Shown: piece after piece, positions 8,895-18,054 of the stretch
Layout of the letters: the number at the start of each line of letters is the position of its first letter
How positions within the stretch are numbered: position 1 is the stretch's first letter
Source: Acidobacteriota bacterium
Lineage (GTDB): Bacteria; Acidobacteriota; Vicinamibacteria; Marinacidobacterales; SMYC01
Length of the DNA: 51,611 nt
NCBI GenBank assembly: GCA_004356105.1
Contig: SMYC01000326.1
Location: 1 to 51,611 of the forward strand
Reading direction: 5' to 3'
Notes under the pieces: model-generated
The model's input: the letters and a program-made list of their open reading frames with translations, nothing else
What the model was told of the DNA's origin: nothing
Database searches by the model: none
Translations under genes and position numbers: made by a program

Positions 8895-9097
8895 ATGGGA
8901 AGTTCAGAGAACACACGTCGGTTCTTTAGCCGTGAGCGATCCTTCCCCAGGCGAGATCGATCGTGAACTCGTCGCCATCAGACTACTTTGCTGCGGGAAT
9001 GCACGACGCCCACCTCGACGGCGTCGGCTAGGCTTCGAACGTGATGTTGTTCCGCTCCCGCTGTTCACGCGATCGCACGTGCTGGACGATTCAGGAT
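8895..9097. other. Intergenic gap between mutY and the TPR gene
   Basis: About 200 bases with no convincing reading frame on either strand and no clear hairpin. It presumably carries the end of the mutY transcript and the TPR gene promoter, but no clear -35/-10 pair was found. Confidence 0.4.
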
Positions 9098-10159
9098 TCA
9101 GCCATCGGGGTTCAACTTGCCCAGGACTTTGTGGATCATTGACGACGTGGGCAGGTTCAGAAGTTCTTCCGGGCTCACCCACTTCCTTTTGCCGATCCTC
9201 GGCGGTCGGCTCTCGAGCTTGGCGGCATAAGCCCTCAGGTCGATGCGGCGGTTCATGATGCTGTGCTTCACTTTGGCGAGCTCTCGGCCCGGCGTCAGGT
9301 CCAGTCCATATTTTTCCCGAGCCTCGCGAGCGAGGGCGGCGCGCGGGTCTTCCCCGTCGCGACATTCCGCTTCCGGAAACTCCCACATGTTTTTCATGAG
9401 CTCGACGCCCTCTCGTCGATAGACCAGCAGCTTTCCTTTCTCCTCGATAACGGCAGCGGCGAGCGTGACGCGGACGCTTTTCTTGGGAGGCGGAAGCTCT
9501 GGTAGCGTTTGCTCGAGGCCTAGGCGCTTTGCGGCGCACGTGTCGCGCAGCGGGCAGATGACGCAGCGCGGATTTCTCGGCACGCAAACGAGAGCGCCGA
9601 GCTCCATCAGAGCTTGGTTGAATTCCGAGATCGATCGGTCGGGCAGGATCTCTGTCGCCAGCTCCCACAAGCGCCGCTTGCTCTCCCCTTTTCTCGGGTT
9701 CCCGTGCACCTCGCACACGCGCGACAAGACGCGCGCGACGTTCCCATCCAAGATTGGCGCTCGAACACCGAACGCAATGGAGACGATGGCGCCGGCCGTA
9801 TACCGCCCCACGCCGGGAAGCCGCAGCCAGCCGGCCACGTCTTCCGGAAAGCGACCGCCGAGCTCGAAGGCGATGGTTTTCGCGGCCGCGTGGAACGAGC
9901 GTGCCCGTCGGTAATAGCCTAGTCCCGACCACAGGGTGAGCACTTCCTGCTCCGTTGCGTTCGCGACCGCGTCGACGTCGGGCAAATGCTCGATGAAACG
10001 CTCGAAATAGGGGGTCACCGTTTGTACTTGGGTCTGCTGGAGCATCAACTCCGAGAGCCAAACCCGGTAAGGGTCGGGATGGTCACGCCACGGGAGCTTT
10101 CGCTGGTGGCGTCCATACCAACGCAAGAGTCCCGAAAAACGCCCCCGAGCCGTTTTCAC
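9098..10159 (-). CDS. mutY: A/G-specific adenine DNA glycosylase
   Basis: A 353-residue base-excision enzyme that removes adenine paired with 8-oxoguanine. Catalytic Glu lies in SELMLQQTQ (residue 37); the helix-hairpin-helix LPGVGRYTAGAIVSIAF is at 114-130 and is followed by LDGN with the catalytic Asp at 138. The 4Fe-4S loop has Cys191, 198, 201 and 207 (C-x6-C-x2-C-x5-C). The C-terminal part is the NUDIX-like domain that reads 8-oxoG. The start is GTG. The gene is divergent from the next TPR gene with 66 bases between them. Confidence 0.95.
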   Translation of the reverse strand: MKTARGRFSGLLRWYGRHQRKLPWRDHPDPYRVWLSELMLQQTQVQTVTPYFERFIEHLPDVDAVANATEQEVLTLWSGLGYYRRARSFHAAAKTIAFELGGRFPEDVAGWLRLPGVGRYTAGAIVSIAFGVRAPILDGNVARVLSRVCEVHGNPRKGESKRRLWELATEILPDRSISEFNQALMELGALVCVPRNPRCVICPLRDTCAAKRLGLEQTLPELPPPKKSVRVTLAAAVIEEKGKLLVYRREGVELMKNMWEFPEAECRDGEDPRAALAREAREKYGLDLTPGRELAKVKHSIMNRRIDLRAYAAKLESRPPRIGKRKWVSPEELLNLPTSSMIHKVLGKLNPDG

Positions 10160-10225
10160 GGATGCATCCTATCAGGATCAGCGTTTGCATTCGGCTCCGC
10201 GCCAGAGCTATTCTGGGGGGCTACT

Positions 10226-11155
10226 ATGAGTCAGATTCAGCTGGGCGAGCGCTATGTGGACCTTGGTGTCAAGGCCATCGACCAGGATGACCTCAAAAAG
10301 GCGCTCCGGCACCTGAATCGAGCGCTGACTCTGAACCCGGAATCGTACCTCGCGTATTACAACCGGGGCGTGGCTTACGACCTGCTCGGGCGTCTGGAAG
10401 ACGCTCTAGCCGACTATGAGCGGGCTCTCGAGGTCCAGCCGAACCATCTCGCCTCGCTCCATAATCGGGCAGTGATCCTGCGCGAATTGGGCCAGCCCGA
10501 GGCCGCCATCAAAGGCTTCAACGAGGTTTTGCGCTTCGAGCCGGATGGCAGCGACGTGCTCTACAATCGCGGGGCCGCGTTCGCGGATTTGAAGCGCTGG
10601 CCGGAAGCCGTGAGCGATTTCGACCGCGCCATCGCCGAGGCTCCCGACAAAATCGACGCCCGTGTCGCTAAAGGCAATGCTTTCTTGGAGCTCTCCAAGA
10701 TTGACGAAGCCATAGCCGTCGCCGATGACATGATCGCGATGGAATCGGGCGCGGTCGAAGGCCACGTGCTCAAAGGTCTCGCGCATTTCGACGCGGGGAA
10801 AGAAGAGCTCGCGATTGGCGAGTTCACCGAAGCGCTCGAAACAACGCCGGATGACCACGGCGCTCTTCTTCAACGCGGCATCGTCTTTCTTCAGCTCGGC
10901 CGCAATGAAACGGCTATCGAGGATCTCAAATACGCGCTGAAGAATCATCCGGATTGCGACGAAGCGTTCTACCACCTCGCGATTGCTTACGCGCAGCTCG
11001 GCCAGCCGGATGCGGCCATCGATGCCCTGCAAACGGCCATCGATATCGACCCGCCGCGGCGCGCCGAAGCCCAAAAAGCCGCCGAGTTCGCGACGTTGCG
11101 GGCAGAGCCCCGGTTCAAAGCAGTGGTCGCGGGCAAGCGTGGACGGCGCAGTTGA
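10226..11155 (+). CDS. Cytosolic tetratricopeptide-repeat protein
   Basis: 309 residues made almost wholly of TPR units (about eight), e.g. [20 protein letters not shown] and [19 protein letters not shown]. There is no signal peptide. The C-terminus ends in a basic tail ([11 protein letters not shown]) and contains the TPR-end box [17 protein letters not shown], which is common at the end of such proteins. ATG 10226 follows a G-rich stretch; a TTGCAT/TATTCT pair upstream could be its promoter. The stop overlaps the start of the zinc-ribbon gene, so the two are likely made together. The role is unknown. Confidence 0.85.
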   Translation: MSQIQLGERYVDLGVKAIDQDDLKKALRHLNRALTLNPESYLAYYNRGVAYDLLGRLEDALADYERALEVQPNHLASLHNRAVILRELGQPEAAIKGFNEVLRFEPDGSDVLYNRGAAFADLKRWPEAVSDFDRAIAEAPDKIDARVAKGNAFLELSKIDEAIAVADDMIAMESGAVEGHVLKGLAHFDAGKEELAIGEFTEALETTPDDHGALLQRGIVFLQLGRNETAIEDLKYALKNHPDCDEAFYHLAIAYAQLGQPDAAIDALQTAIDIDPPRRAEAQKAAEFATLRAEPRFKAVVAGKRGRRS

Positions 11156-11328
11156 GCTCGGAACAGGCACAACCGGTCGAATCAGCGAAGCGCGCCACCC
11201 CCAAGCCGATCGATCCTGGCGTTCTAATCAGAACGTGCCCGAACTGCTCGGCACGTCTCGAAGAAAGCCGATGCAAGTTGGTTTGTCCGCGGTGCCATTA
11301 TTATATGAGTTGCTCTGATTATTATTGA
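11152..11328 (+). CDS. 58-residue zinc-ribbon protein coupled to the TPR gene
   Basis: TTG at 11152 overlaps the TGA of the TPR gene (TTGA), giving a 58-residue product. The first ~28 residues are polar and probably disordered. The rest holds two CxxC knuckles (CPNC at about 31-34, CPRC at 47-50) plus extra Cys residues, ending [11 protein letters not shown]. Four knuckle Cys residues would bind one zinc. I recall small proteins with similar 'CPRCxYYxSCSD(F/Y)Y' ends but no known function. A short gene with a TTG start carries some risk, but the Cys pattern is too regular for chance. Confidence 0.65.
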   Translation: MSSEQAQPVESAKRATPKPIDPGVLIRTCPNCSARLEESRCKLVCPRCHYYMSCSDYY

Positions 11329-11347
11329 GCAACCACGCATTCAGCAT

Positions 11348-12358
11348 TCAGGGCTCATCTAGCAGTTTTCTTGCGAGGCGCTGGTAGTATTTGACGGCGT
11401 CCCTGGCTTCTTCCTTGCCTATTTTTTCGGCGTTGGTGTGGGCGTCGTGGATCGAGCCTGGACCTAACAGCAGTGGTTTTCCCAGGTTGGTTAGGGCGGG
11501 GATGTCGGTTCCGAACGATACCGGGGCGAGATCGAAGCCGTCCACGGTCTTACACGTTACGGCGTCGGCGCTAGCGATCACTTCGTAGGTTAGCTTCGTG
11601 TGTTTCGTGAGGATCTTTTCTAGCTTTTCCTTGACGTCGTTCACGTTGCCTACGACTCGGATGAAGACGTCGGATTCGGCTTCAGGGGCGAACACGTTGG
11701 CGGCCAGGCCGCCTTTGATCGTACCGACGTTTAGCGTGGCTGGGCCTAGCAGGTCGCTTGTGCCCCAATCTTCGGCGCGAATGTCGGAAAGCGCGTCGAG
11801 CAAGTAGGCGATGGCAGATTCTCCCAGCTGCGGGTAGGCGGAGTGGGCCGCTTTGCCGCTCGCCTTCAGACGGAACTTGAGGCCACCTTTGTGGCCGCTC
11901 GCCATGCGGTTCTCGGTGGGCTCGCCGACCACAACGTGCTCACTCTTCCAGTCGCCCTTGTTGGCGACCAAGGCGCCGGCGCTATCGACTTCTTCGCCGA
12001 CGACGAAAAGCATTCCGATCTCGCGGATGCCCTCTTCGCGCAGAGCCATCGTGGCGAGCACCATGCAGGCAAGGATCCCCTTGGCGTCACACGAGCCGCG
12101 GCCATAGATGTACGCGTCGTCCTCCGAGCTCTCGTAGAACGGGGGCACGGTATCGATATGGGTGTTGAAGATGAGCCGCGGCGTCGCGTCATTATTGACC
12201 GCGTGAACGTTGAAGCGATCCGCGCCGACCTCTTGTAGACGCACCGAGAAGCCGCGATTCGCTAGATCCTTTTCTAGAAAACGGGCGACATCGCCTTCAC
12301 CGCCCGAGACGGACGGGATGTCGACGAGGCGCCTGATATAGGCGTTGAGCTCGCTCAC
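11348..12358 (-). CDS. M20-family metallopeptidase/deacylase (ArgE/DapE/LysK-like)
   Basis: 336 residues. Two-metal motifs of clan MH are complete: NTHIDTVPP (His, Asp), GRGSCDAKG (bridging Asp), GEEVDSAG (Glu pair), GEPTE, and the last ligand His in IHDAHTNAE near the C-terminus. The dimerisation domain lies in the middle (GGLKFRLKASGKAAHSAYP). The short form resembles N-acetyl-lysine/ornithine deacetylases, but the substrate is not determined by motif alone. GTG at 12358 overlaps the stop of the VOC gene (GTGA), implying translational coupling. Confidence 0.85.
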   Translation of the reverse strand: MSELNAYIRRLVDIPSVSGGEGDVARFLEKDLANRGFSVRLQEVGADRFNVHAVNNDATPRLIFNTHIDTVPPFYESSEDDAYIYGRGSCDAKGILACMVLATMALREEGIREIGMLFVVGEEVDSAGALVANKGDWKSEHVVVGEPTENRMASGHKGGLKFRLKASGKAAHSAYPQLGESAIAYLLDALSDIRAEDWGTSDLLGPATLNVGTIKGGLAANVFAPEAESDVFIRVVGNVNDVKEKLEKILTKHTKLTYEVIASADAVTCKTVDGFDLAPVSFGTDIPALTNLGKPLLLGPGSIHDAHTNAEKIGKEEARDAVKYYQRLARKLLDEP

Positions 12359-12858
12359 TTTCGCTTCTTCTTGGCCGTGGCCTTCGAAGCGAGCATGACC
12401 GTCCGGCCCTCCGGATCGGTGGTCGTGACCACGCGGTCGCCCCACGGCATTTCCACTGGCGGGCCAGCAAACGCCGCGCCCTTCGCTATGAGCTGAGCAT
12501 AGGCGCGGTCGACATCCTTGACCTCGAAATACAATGTCGGCTCGCGAGGCTGCGGCTGCTCACCCCGCATATCTGGATGCGGGGGCATGAAACCCATCGT
12601 GGACCCGGGCGACGTCCTCACGAGAAGATAGTTCAAGCCCTCCTCATCACTCGTCTCAGTCGGAAGCTCCAGAATCCCCTCGTAAAACTTCTTGAGCTGG
12701 TCGACTTTATAGGTCATGAAATCGATATGCTGCGACGCAATCGCAAGTCCACTAGCTTGCCGGCGCTTCGACGATTTCTTGGTCGTCTTTTTCAAGGCAG
12801 GCTTGGCTTCTGTTTTTGCCGTCTTGGCGGCCTTTTTCTGTTGGCCCTTTTTAGCCAT
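12355..12858 (-). CDS. VOC (glyoxalase/bleomycin-resistance) domain protein with histone-H1-like N-terminal tail
   Basis: 167 residues. Residues 1-37 are a Lys/Ala/Thr-rich tail (MAKKGQQKKAAKTAKTEAKP...) like bacterial histone-H1 or ribosomal tails. Residues ~43-160 form one VOC module (strand HIDFMTYKVDQLKKFYEGIL, then LYFEVKDVDRAYAQLIAKGA and WGDRVVTTTDPEGRTVML). The end is again KATAKKKRK. VOC proteins are usually metal enzymes or ligand binders; the function here is unknown. The basic ends may bind nucleic acid or polyphosphate. It sits between the histone-deacetylase-fold gene and the M20 gene. Confidence 0.8.
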   Translation of the reverse strand: MAKKGQQKKAAKTAKTEAKPALKKTTKKSSKRRQASGLAIASQHIDFMTYKVDQLKKFYEGILELPTETSDEEGLNYLLVRTSPGSTMGFMPPHPDMRGEQPQPREPTLYFEVKDVDRAYAQLIAKGAAFAGPPVEMPWGDRVVTTTDPEGRTVMLASKATAKKKRK

Positions 12859-12868
12859 GGGTCACATC

Positions 12869-13906
12869 CTAGCTCTCACGGAGACTCGACCAATAGGCTC
12901 CGTGCGCTTGACGCACCTCGCTAACGAGCTCCTCGGCCGCCTTTTCGAAGTCCGCGGATTCCGGCATTTGTTCTCCGGTCATGACCGCGAGGGTCGAGAC
13001 GATCGACTTCTCGAGTGCGTGCAGGTCATAACCACCTTCGAGCGCAAACACGACCTTCCCCTCACAGGTGCCCTCCGCAAGCCGTAGAATCTCATGTGTG
13101 ATGCCGGCATAGCCATCGCGTGTGAGATTCATGCCGCCGAGCGGGTCGTCTCGATGAGCGTCGAAACCCGCCGAGACAAGGATGAGCTCGGGCGCAAACT
13201 CGAGTCCGACGGGAACCACGACATCGCGAAAGATACGCAGAAATTCCGGGTCTCCCATCCCGGGAGGCATGGGTACGTTGAGCGTGAATCCCTCGCCTTC
13301 CTCTTTGCCGAGCTCACCCAGGTCGCCCGTGCCCGGGTAATTTCCCAACTCGTGAGTCGACAGAAACAGGACTTCGGGTGACGTATAGAACACTTTTTGC
13401 GTTCCGTTTCCGTGATGGACGTCGAAATCGAGGATCAAGATTCTCTCGAGCTGATACCGTTTCTGCGCGTATCGAGCCGCGATGGCAACATTATTAAAAA
13501 CGCAAAAACCCATCGCCTTGTCGGGCTTCGCGTGATGTCCTGGCGGCCGAGGAAAGGCGAATGCGTTTTGGACCGTCCTGTCCATGACCGCCTCGATCGC
13601 GGTCAGTACCGCACCCACGGCGAGGTGCGCCACTTCTGCGGTGTCCGCGGATGCGACCGTGTCCGAGTCCAAAAGGGTGCGTTTCTTTCCGGCGGATTCG
13701 AGGACCTCTTCATAGAGGCGGTCCCAATGGACGAGCAGTATCTCTTCCCGCTCCGCGCGGCGCGGTTCTAGTAGTTCGAGCTTGTCCGTCAGCGAGGGGT
13801 CGCGAAGCGCACGCGCGACCGCATCGACACGACCCGCCGATTCCGGGTGCCTTCTACCGGTATCGTGCTTTTTGAAATCTTCGGTGAAAACGACGCCTGT
13901 CGTCAT
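12869..13906 (-). CDS. Histone-deacetylase-family (AcuC/acetylpolyamine amidohydrolase-like) protein
   Basis: 345 residues with the full arginase/deacetylase active site: RPPGHHA (tandem His), FDVHHGNGTQ (Asp and His zinc ligands), SAGFDAHRDDPLGGMNL (Asp ligand) and the transition-state Tyr region LEGGYDLHAL. It removes acetyl groups from a lysine or polyamine; bacterial members act on acetyl-CoA synthetase, acetylpolyamines or unknown proteins. Ten bases separate it from the VOC gene downstream, so they are probably co-transcribed. A neighbour with a lysine-rich tail is a tempting but unproven substrate. Confidence 0.9.
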   Translation of the reverse strand: MTTGVVFTEDFKKHDTGRRHPESAGRVDAVARALRDPSLTDKLELLEPRRAEREEILLVHWDRLYEEVLESAGKKRTLLDSDTVASADTAEVAHLAVGAVLTAIEAVMDRTVQNAFAFPRPPGHHAKPDKAMGFCVFNNVAIAARYAQKRYQLERILILDFDVHHGNGTQKVFYTSPEVLFLSTHELGNYPGTGDLGELGKEEGEGFTLNVPMPPGMGDPEFLRIFRDVVVPVGLEFAPELILVSAGFDAHRDDPLGGMNLTRDGYAGITHEILRLAEGTCEGKVVFALEGGYDLHALEKSIVSTLAVMTGEQMPESADFEKAAEELVSEVRQAHGAYWSSLRES

Positions 13907-13948
13907 CCTCCCACCTCTTGACGCGATAGTAAAAAACGGTGCTTCAAT

Positions 13949-15190
13949 TTATGCTGTGTAGTGCTTGAGCAACAATGCGGCGTTGGTTCCCCCGAATCCG
14001 AACGAGTTCGAAAGAGCGTATTCGAACGAAAGCTTCCGAGCCTCGTTGGGAACGTAGTCCAGATTACAGTCGGGGTCGGGATTCTCGTAGTTCATCGTCG
14101 GGGGCACGATTTGTTCTTTCAGTGCAAGCGCGGTAATCCCGGCTTCGAGCCCACCGGCACCTCCAAGGAGATGGCCCGTCATGGACTTCGTCGAGCTTAC
14201 AGCTAACTGATCCGCGTGGTCGCCGAACACCGCGCGGATCGCCAGGGTCTCGGTGCGGTCGTTATAGGCGGTGGATGTGCCATGCGCATTGACATACCCG
14301 ATCTCGGTCGGCGGGATTCCTGCATCGGCGATCGCGTTCTCCATGACGCGCCGCGCGCCATCCCCCGTCTCGGACGGAGTGGTCATGTGATAAGCGTCGG
14401 AGCTCATTCCATAACCCACGAGCTCCGCATAGATGTCCGCACCACGCGCCTCAGCACCTTCGAGCTCCTCGAGCACGAGGACCCCGGCACCTTCACCGAC
14501 GACGAATCCGTCACGGTCACGGTCGAAGGGGCGCGAAGCCCGCTCCGGTTCATCGTTGCGGACCGAGAGTGCTTTCATGGCCGCAAAGCCCCCGATACCC
14601 ATTGGCGTAATTGGGGCTTCCGACCCGCCAGCGATCATCGCGTCCGCATCGCCGCGCTGAATGATCTTCATCGCGTCGCCGATGGCATGGGTGCTCGCCG
14701 AACAGGCCGTCGCTGTCGCCAAGTTGGGCCCTTTGGCCCCGAAGCGGATCGAGACGTGGCCCGCCGCGAGATTGATGATGGTCGCGGGGATGAAGAAAGG
14801 CGAAATGCGACGTGGGCCGCCTTTCAAGAGGGCGGAGTGCTCTCGCTCGATGGTGCCGAAGCCGCCAATTCCGGACGCGATGAAAACACCCACCCGTGCG
14901 GCATTGTCTTCCGCTATCGCTAGCCCCGCATCTTCCATCGCAAAGTCGGAGGCCGCCAGCGCGTATTGGATGAAAGCGTCCATCTTCTTGACGTCTTTTT
15001 TGGGGATGAATCGAAGCGGATCGAAATCCTTCACCTCGCCGGCAATGCGCACGCTGAAATCGGACGCGTCGAAATGGGTAACCGGCCCGATCCCCGACTT
15101 GCCGGAAAGCAAACCATCCCAGGTCTCCTTCGTGCCGAGTCCGAGAGCTGAGACGAGCCCAACCCCCGTAATGACCACTCTACGACTCAA
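13949..15190 (-). CDS. fabF: 3-oxoacyl-ACP synthase II
   Basis: 413 residues, the normal FabF length. The Cys-His-His triad is visible: TACSASTHAIGDA (nucleophile), NAHGTSTAYND and STKSMTGHLLGGAGG. It condenses malonyl-ACP with acyl-ACP in chain elongation. TTG start with GAGGGG five bases upstream, eight bases after acpP. With fabH not seen in the window, initiation must be supplied from elsewhere. Confidence 0.97.
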   Translation of the reverse strand: MSRRVVITGVGLVSALGLGTKETWDGLLSGKSGIGPVTHFDASDFSVRIAGEVKDFDPLRFIPKKDVKKMDAFIQYALAASDFAMEDAGLAIAEDNAARVGVFIASGIGGFGTIEREHSALLKGGPRRISPFFIPATIINLAAGHVSIRFGAKGPNLATATACSASTHAIGDAMKIIQRGDADAMIAGGSEAPITPMGIGGFAAMKALSVRNDEPERASRPFDRDRDGFVVGEGAGVLVLEELEGAEARGADIYAELVGYGMSSDAYHMTTPSETGDGARRVMENAIADAGIPPTEIGYVNAHGTSTAYNDRTETLAIRAVFGDHADQLAVSSTKSMTGHLLGGAGGLEAGITALALKEQIVPPTMNYENPDPDCNLDYVPNEARKLSFEYALSNSFGFGGTNAALLLKHYTA

Positions 15191-15198
15191 GAACCCCT

Positions 15199-15435
15199 CT
15201 ACTTCCCGTGCTCGGTAATGTACGAGATCGCGTCTCTCACGCGGGTGATCTTCTCCGCGTCTTCGTCGGGAATCTCGACGCCGAACTCTTCCTCGAGCGC
15301 CATGACGAGCTCCATTTGATCGAGAGAATCAGCGCCGAGGTCGTCGACGAACGACGCGTCCTCCGTGACTTGATCCTCGGTGACGCCAAGCTGCTCGATG
15401 ATGATGCCTTTCACTTTATCTGGAATCTTACTCAT
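15199..15435 (-). CDS. acpP: Acyl carrier protein
   Basis: 78 acidic residues with the phosphopantetheine site [12 protein letters not shown]; the Ser carries the acyl chain. ATG at 15435 is preceded by GAGGA. Classical position between fabG and fabF. It serves fatty acid synthesis and would also feed LpxA, which uses hydroxyacyl-ACP. Confidence 0.97.
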   Translation of the reverse strand: MSKIPDKVKGIIIEQLGVTEDQVTEDASFVDDLGADSLDQMELVMALEEEFGVEIPDEDAEKITRVRDAISYITEHGK

Positions 15436-15445
15436 GGAATCCTCC

Positions 15446-16180
15446 TCACATGTATAAACCGCCATTGACTTGCAAAACTTGTCCTGTAACGTAGCTCGCA
15501 CCTTCGGACGCAAGGTACAAGACCGCCGCGGCCACATCCGAAGGCTGGCCGATGCGCTTCATCGGGATCGCCTCATGGAGCGCCTCGGTCGCGCCTTGCG
15601 GAAGCTCCCGCGTCATGTCGGTGTCGATGTAACCAGGGGCAATCGCATTCACCGTCACGTTTCGAGAGGCCACCTCACGGGCAAGCGCCTTGGTAAAACC
15701 CAAAATCGCGGCCTTAGACGCCGCATAATTAACCTGTCCCGCATTCCCCGTCAGGCCGACAACAGAGCTCATATTGATGACACGCCCAGAGCGCTGGCGA
15801 ATCATAGGCCGGAGAACCGCCTGGCTGCAATAGTAGAGCGCGTTGACGTTCGTCGTGAGGACCGCGTCCCACTCTTCCGGCTTCATCCGCATGAGCAAGT
15901 TGTCTCGCGTGATCCCCGCATTGTTGACGAGAATGTCGATCCGCTCATGCTCGTCGAAAACCGATTGGATCACGCGGATGACCGTCTCCCGGTCGGAAAC
16001 ATCCATCGCGAGGCCTTGGGCGCGAGAACCTAGCTCTTCGGCAGTCGCCCGTGCGCGCTCTTCGCTGCGCCCGGTAAGCACAACGCGCACACCGCGCTCG
16101 ACCAAGGCAGCGGCAATCGCTCGTCCTATGCCGCGAGAGCCACCGGTAACGAGAGCGAGCTTTCCCTCCCACTCAGACAA
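15446..16180 (-). CDS. fabG: 3-oxoacyl-ACP reductase
   Basis: A 244-residue short-chain dehydrogenase with the NADPH motif TGGSRGIG, the NNAG strand and the Ser-Tyr-Lys centre ([22 protein letters not shown] region). It reduces 3-oxoacyl-ACP. TTG start with GGAGG upstream; the start overlaps the end of fabD by eight bases, so translation is coupled. Confidence 0.96.
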   Translation of the reverse strand: MSEWEGKLALVTGGSRGIGRAIAAALVERGVRVVLTGRSEERARATAEELGSRAQGLAMDVSDRETVIRVIQSVFDEHERIDILVNNAGITRDNLLMRMKPEEWDAVLTTNVNALYYCSQAVLRPMIRQRSGRVINMSSVVGLTGNAGQVNYAASKAAILGFTKALAREVASRNVTVNAIAPGYIDTDMTRELPQGATEALHEAIPMKRIGQPSDVAAAVLYLASEGASYVTGQVLQVNGGLYM

Positions 16181-17117
16181 CGCTCGCCTCCGTCAATCGT
16201 TTCACGCCCTCGGACGAGCTCACCGTGAGCGTCTCTACATTCTTGACAATCTTTCTCACGAGCCCAGAAAGAACTTTTCTGGGCCCGACTTCCACGAATC
16301 GATCGACGCCCGCGGAAGCCATGGCTTCGATGATTGCTTCGAAGCGAACGGGGGAGACCACTTGTCGCACGAGCGCATCACGCGCCGCCGCCCCGGAGGT
16401 GATGGGCTCTGCATCGACGTTCGTAAACAGAGGCACCTCGAGATCTGAAAAAGCGGTGCTCTCTAAATCCTTGGCGAGCTCGACCGCGGCCGGCTTCATG
16501 AGCGTGCAATGAAAGGGCGCGCTCACCGCGAGCGGCAAAGCCCTGCGCGCACCACGCTCTTTGGCAAGCGCGCAAGCACGATCGACGGCCTCTCTGTGCC
16601 CCGCGATGACAACTTGCCGCCCACCGTTCAAATTGGCGGGCTCGACCACTTGCCCCTCCGCCGCGTCTCCACAAATGGCTTCGACGTCATCGACAGAGAG
16701 CCCAAGAATGGCCGCCATCGCTCCAACCCCGACGGGCACGACATCCTGCATATATCGCCCACGTTTTCTCACGAGCGTGACCGCGTCCGGCAGGGTCAAA
16801 CCGCCCGCAGCCACAAGAGCCGAATATTCGCCGAGACTGTGCCCGGCCACATAATCCGGCTTGATGCCAGCGCCGCGCAAAACTTTCCAGAGGGCGATAC
16901 TCGTCGTCAAGATCGCGGGCTGTGTATTTTCAGTGAGCTCGAGAGCCTCGTCCGGGCCGTCGAAACAGAGCTTCTTGATAGAAAACCCGAGTGCTCTATC
17001 GGCGGTCTCGAAAACTCGACGCGCGTCGTCATAGCTCTCGAATGCGTCTTTCCCCATCCCGGTCTCTTGCGAGCCTTGTCCGGGAAAGAGAAGCGCAACT
17101 TTACCTTCTCCACTCAT
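16173..17117 (-). CDS. fabD: Malonyl-CoA:ACP transacylase
   Basis: 314 residues. The FPGQGSQ start, GHSLGEYSAL with the nucleophilic Ser, and APFHCTLM with the active His are in place. It loads malonyl groups on ACP. ATG with GGAAGG upstream. It follows rpmF with a 118-base gap in which plsX and fabH would be expected in many bacteria. Confidence 0.96.
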   Translation of the reverse strand: MSGEGKVALLFPGQGSQETGMGKDAFESYDDARRVFETADRALGFSIKKLCFDGPDEALELTENTQPAILTTSIALWKVLRGAGIKPDYVAGHSLGEYSALVAAGGLTLPDAVTLVRKRGRYMQDVVPVGVGAMAAILGLSVDDVEAICGDAAEGQVVEPANLNGGRQVVIAGHREAVDRACALAKERGARRALPLAVSAPFHCTLMKPAAVELAKDLESTAFSDLEVPLFTNVDAEPITSGAAARDALVRQVVSPVRFEAIIEAMASAGVDRFVEVGPRKVLSGLVRKIVKNVETLTVSSSEGVKRLTEASVV

Positions 17118-17188
17118 CGAAGCATGCCTTCCTTGTTCCCGCGGGCCACCTCGATTCGACCGAGAGAAACGGGCAGGATGTGCCGGCG

Positions 17189-17239
17189 CTAGTGCCCAAG
17201 CCCGCCTCAGGCGGAGGGGCCTCGCGGTTCGAGCACTAG
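17189..17239. repeat. Hairpin between rpmF and fabD
   Basis: CTAGTGC (17189-17195) pairs with GCACTAG (17233-17239), which includes the rpmF stop. Inside lies a second palindrome, CGCCTCAGGCG. No U-tract follows, so it looks more like an mRNA processing or attenuation structure, or a REP-like element, than a classical terminator. Confidence 0.5.
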
Positions 17240-17418
17240 AGTTCTTTGACTTCCATCACTTGGGCACCTTTGTAGTACCCACAGTACGGACACACTCGGT
17301 GCGGATGTTTAGCTTGGTGGCAATGAGGGCACTCGGAGAGCGGCTTGTTTACAAGCGCGTCATGTGCACGGCGTTTGCCCCGCCGGCTCTTCGAATGTCT
17401 TCTCTTGGGATTTGCCAT
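17236..17418 (-). CDS. rpmF: 50S ribosomal protein L32
   Basis: 60 residues: basic N-terminus MANPKRRHSKSRRGKRRAHD, then a zinc ribbon with CPHC and CPYC pairs. This is the zinc-binding form of L32. It sits behind yceD as in most bacteria, under the same promoter. Confidence 0.96.
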   Translation of the reverse strand: MANPKRRHSKSRRGKRRAHDALVNKPLSECPHCHQAKHPHRVCPYCGYYKGAQVMEVKEL

Positions 17419-17476
17419 CTCAGAATAATCTCCTTTGACGTTCCTTGTCGGGCTTGGCGTCCGTGTCGGGCCGAGC

Positions 17477-18028
17477 TCACAGGTCGAGCAGGTCCTTCAA
17501 TACCTTCCATCTCGGGTCCATATTGTCTCGAACACAACTGCAGCTCGCGACGTTACGATTGACCCCGCAGTGGGGGCACAAGCCTTTGCACTCAAGTTTG
17601 CAGAGTGGCTTCATCGGAATGGCGAGAACTATCTGCTCCCAAGCTACGTGCGACAGATCGATCTGGTCATCTCGATAGAAGCTCACCGAAAGCTCGTTTT
17701 GACCCAAGCCTCGGTCGTCCTCTCCTGCCCGAGCGACGTTATTGGATTGAGGCAAGAAAAGAAGGTCCAAATCCTCGCGAACCTCTGTCTCGAACAGAAC
17801 GAGGCACCGATCACAAGCGAGCTCAAGATGATCCGCTACAATGCGACCCAACAGCCGAAACGCCCGAGCGTTACGATCCTCGGCAAGATCCTTCCTCGAG
17901 ATATGGCCGATCACTCGAACGGGCGTCACTAGCCGAAACTCCTGCCTCTCGGCGCCATTTTCCGGGAGATTTATCGCGTTATCAATGGCGCGACCCTCCG
18001 CTGACACCTGCTGCAAATCGACTAACAC
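17477..18028 (-). CDS. YceD/DUF177 family protein (23S rRNA accumulation factor family)
   Basis: 183 residues. The conserved core is ELACDRCLVLFETEV in the middle and a Cys-rich end, CKLECKGLCPHCGVNRN. The family is found before rpmF across bacteria and plant plastids and is linked to 23S rRNA accumulation. GTG at 18028 follows AAGGGG by eight bases. First gene of the yceD-rpmF-fabDG-acpP-fabF operon. Confidence 0.88.
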   Translation of the reverse strand: MLVDLQQVSAEGRAIDNAINLPENGAERQEFRLVTPVRVIGHISRKDLAEDRNARAFRLLGRIVADHLELACDRCLVLFETEVREDLDLLFLPQSNNVARAGEDDRGLGQNELSVSFYRDDQIDLSHVAWEQIVLAIPMKPLCKLECKGLCPHCGVNRNVASCSCVRDNMDPRWKVLKDLLDL

Positions 18029-18054
18029 ATTGAGCCCCTTACGTTAAGCCGTGA

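Noticed and set aside
12869..12930. Possible frame disruption between the deacetylase-fold and VOC genes
   Set aside because: Both genes have complete family ends; the 10-base gap is an ordinary operon junction.
17224..17236. GGTTCGAGCAC resembling a tRNA T-loop before rpmF
   Set aside because: It is part of the CTAGTGC/GCACTAG hairpin; no cloverleaf fits.
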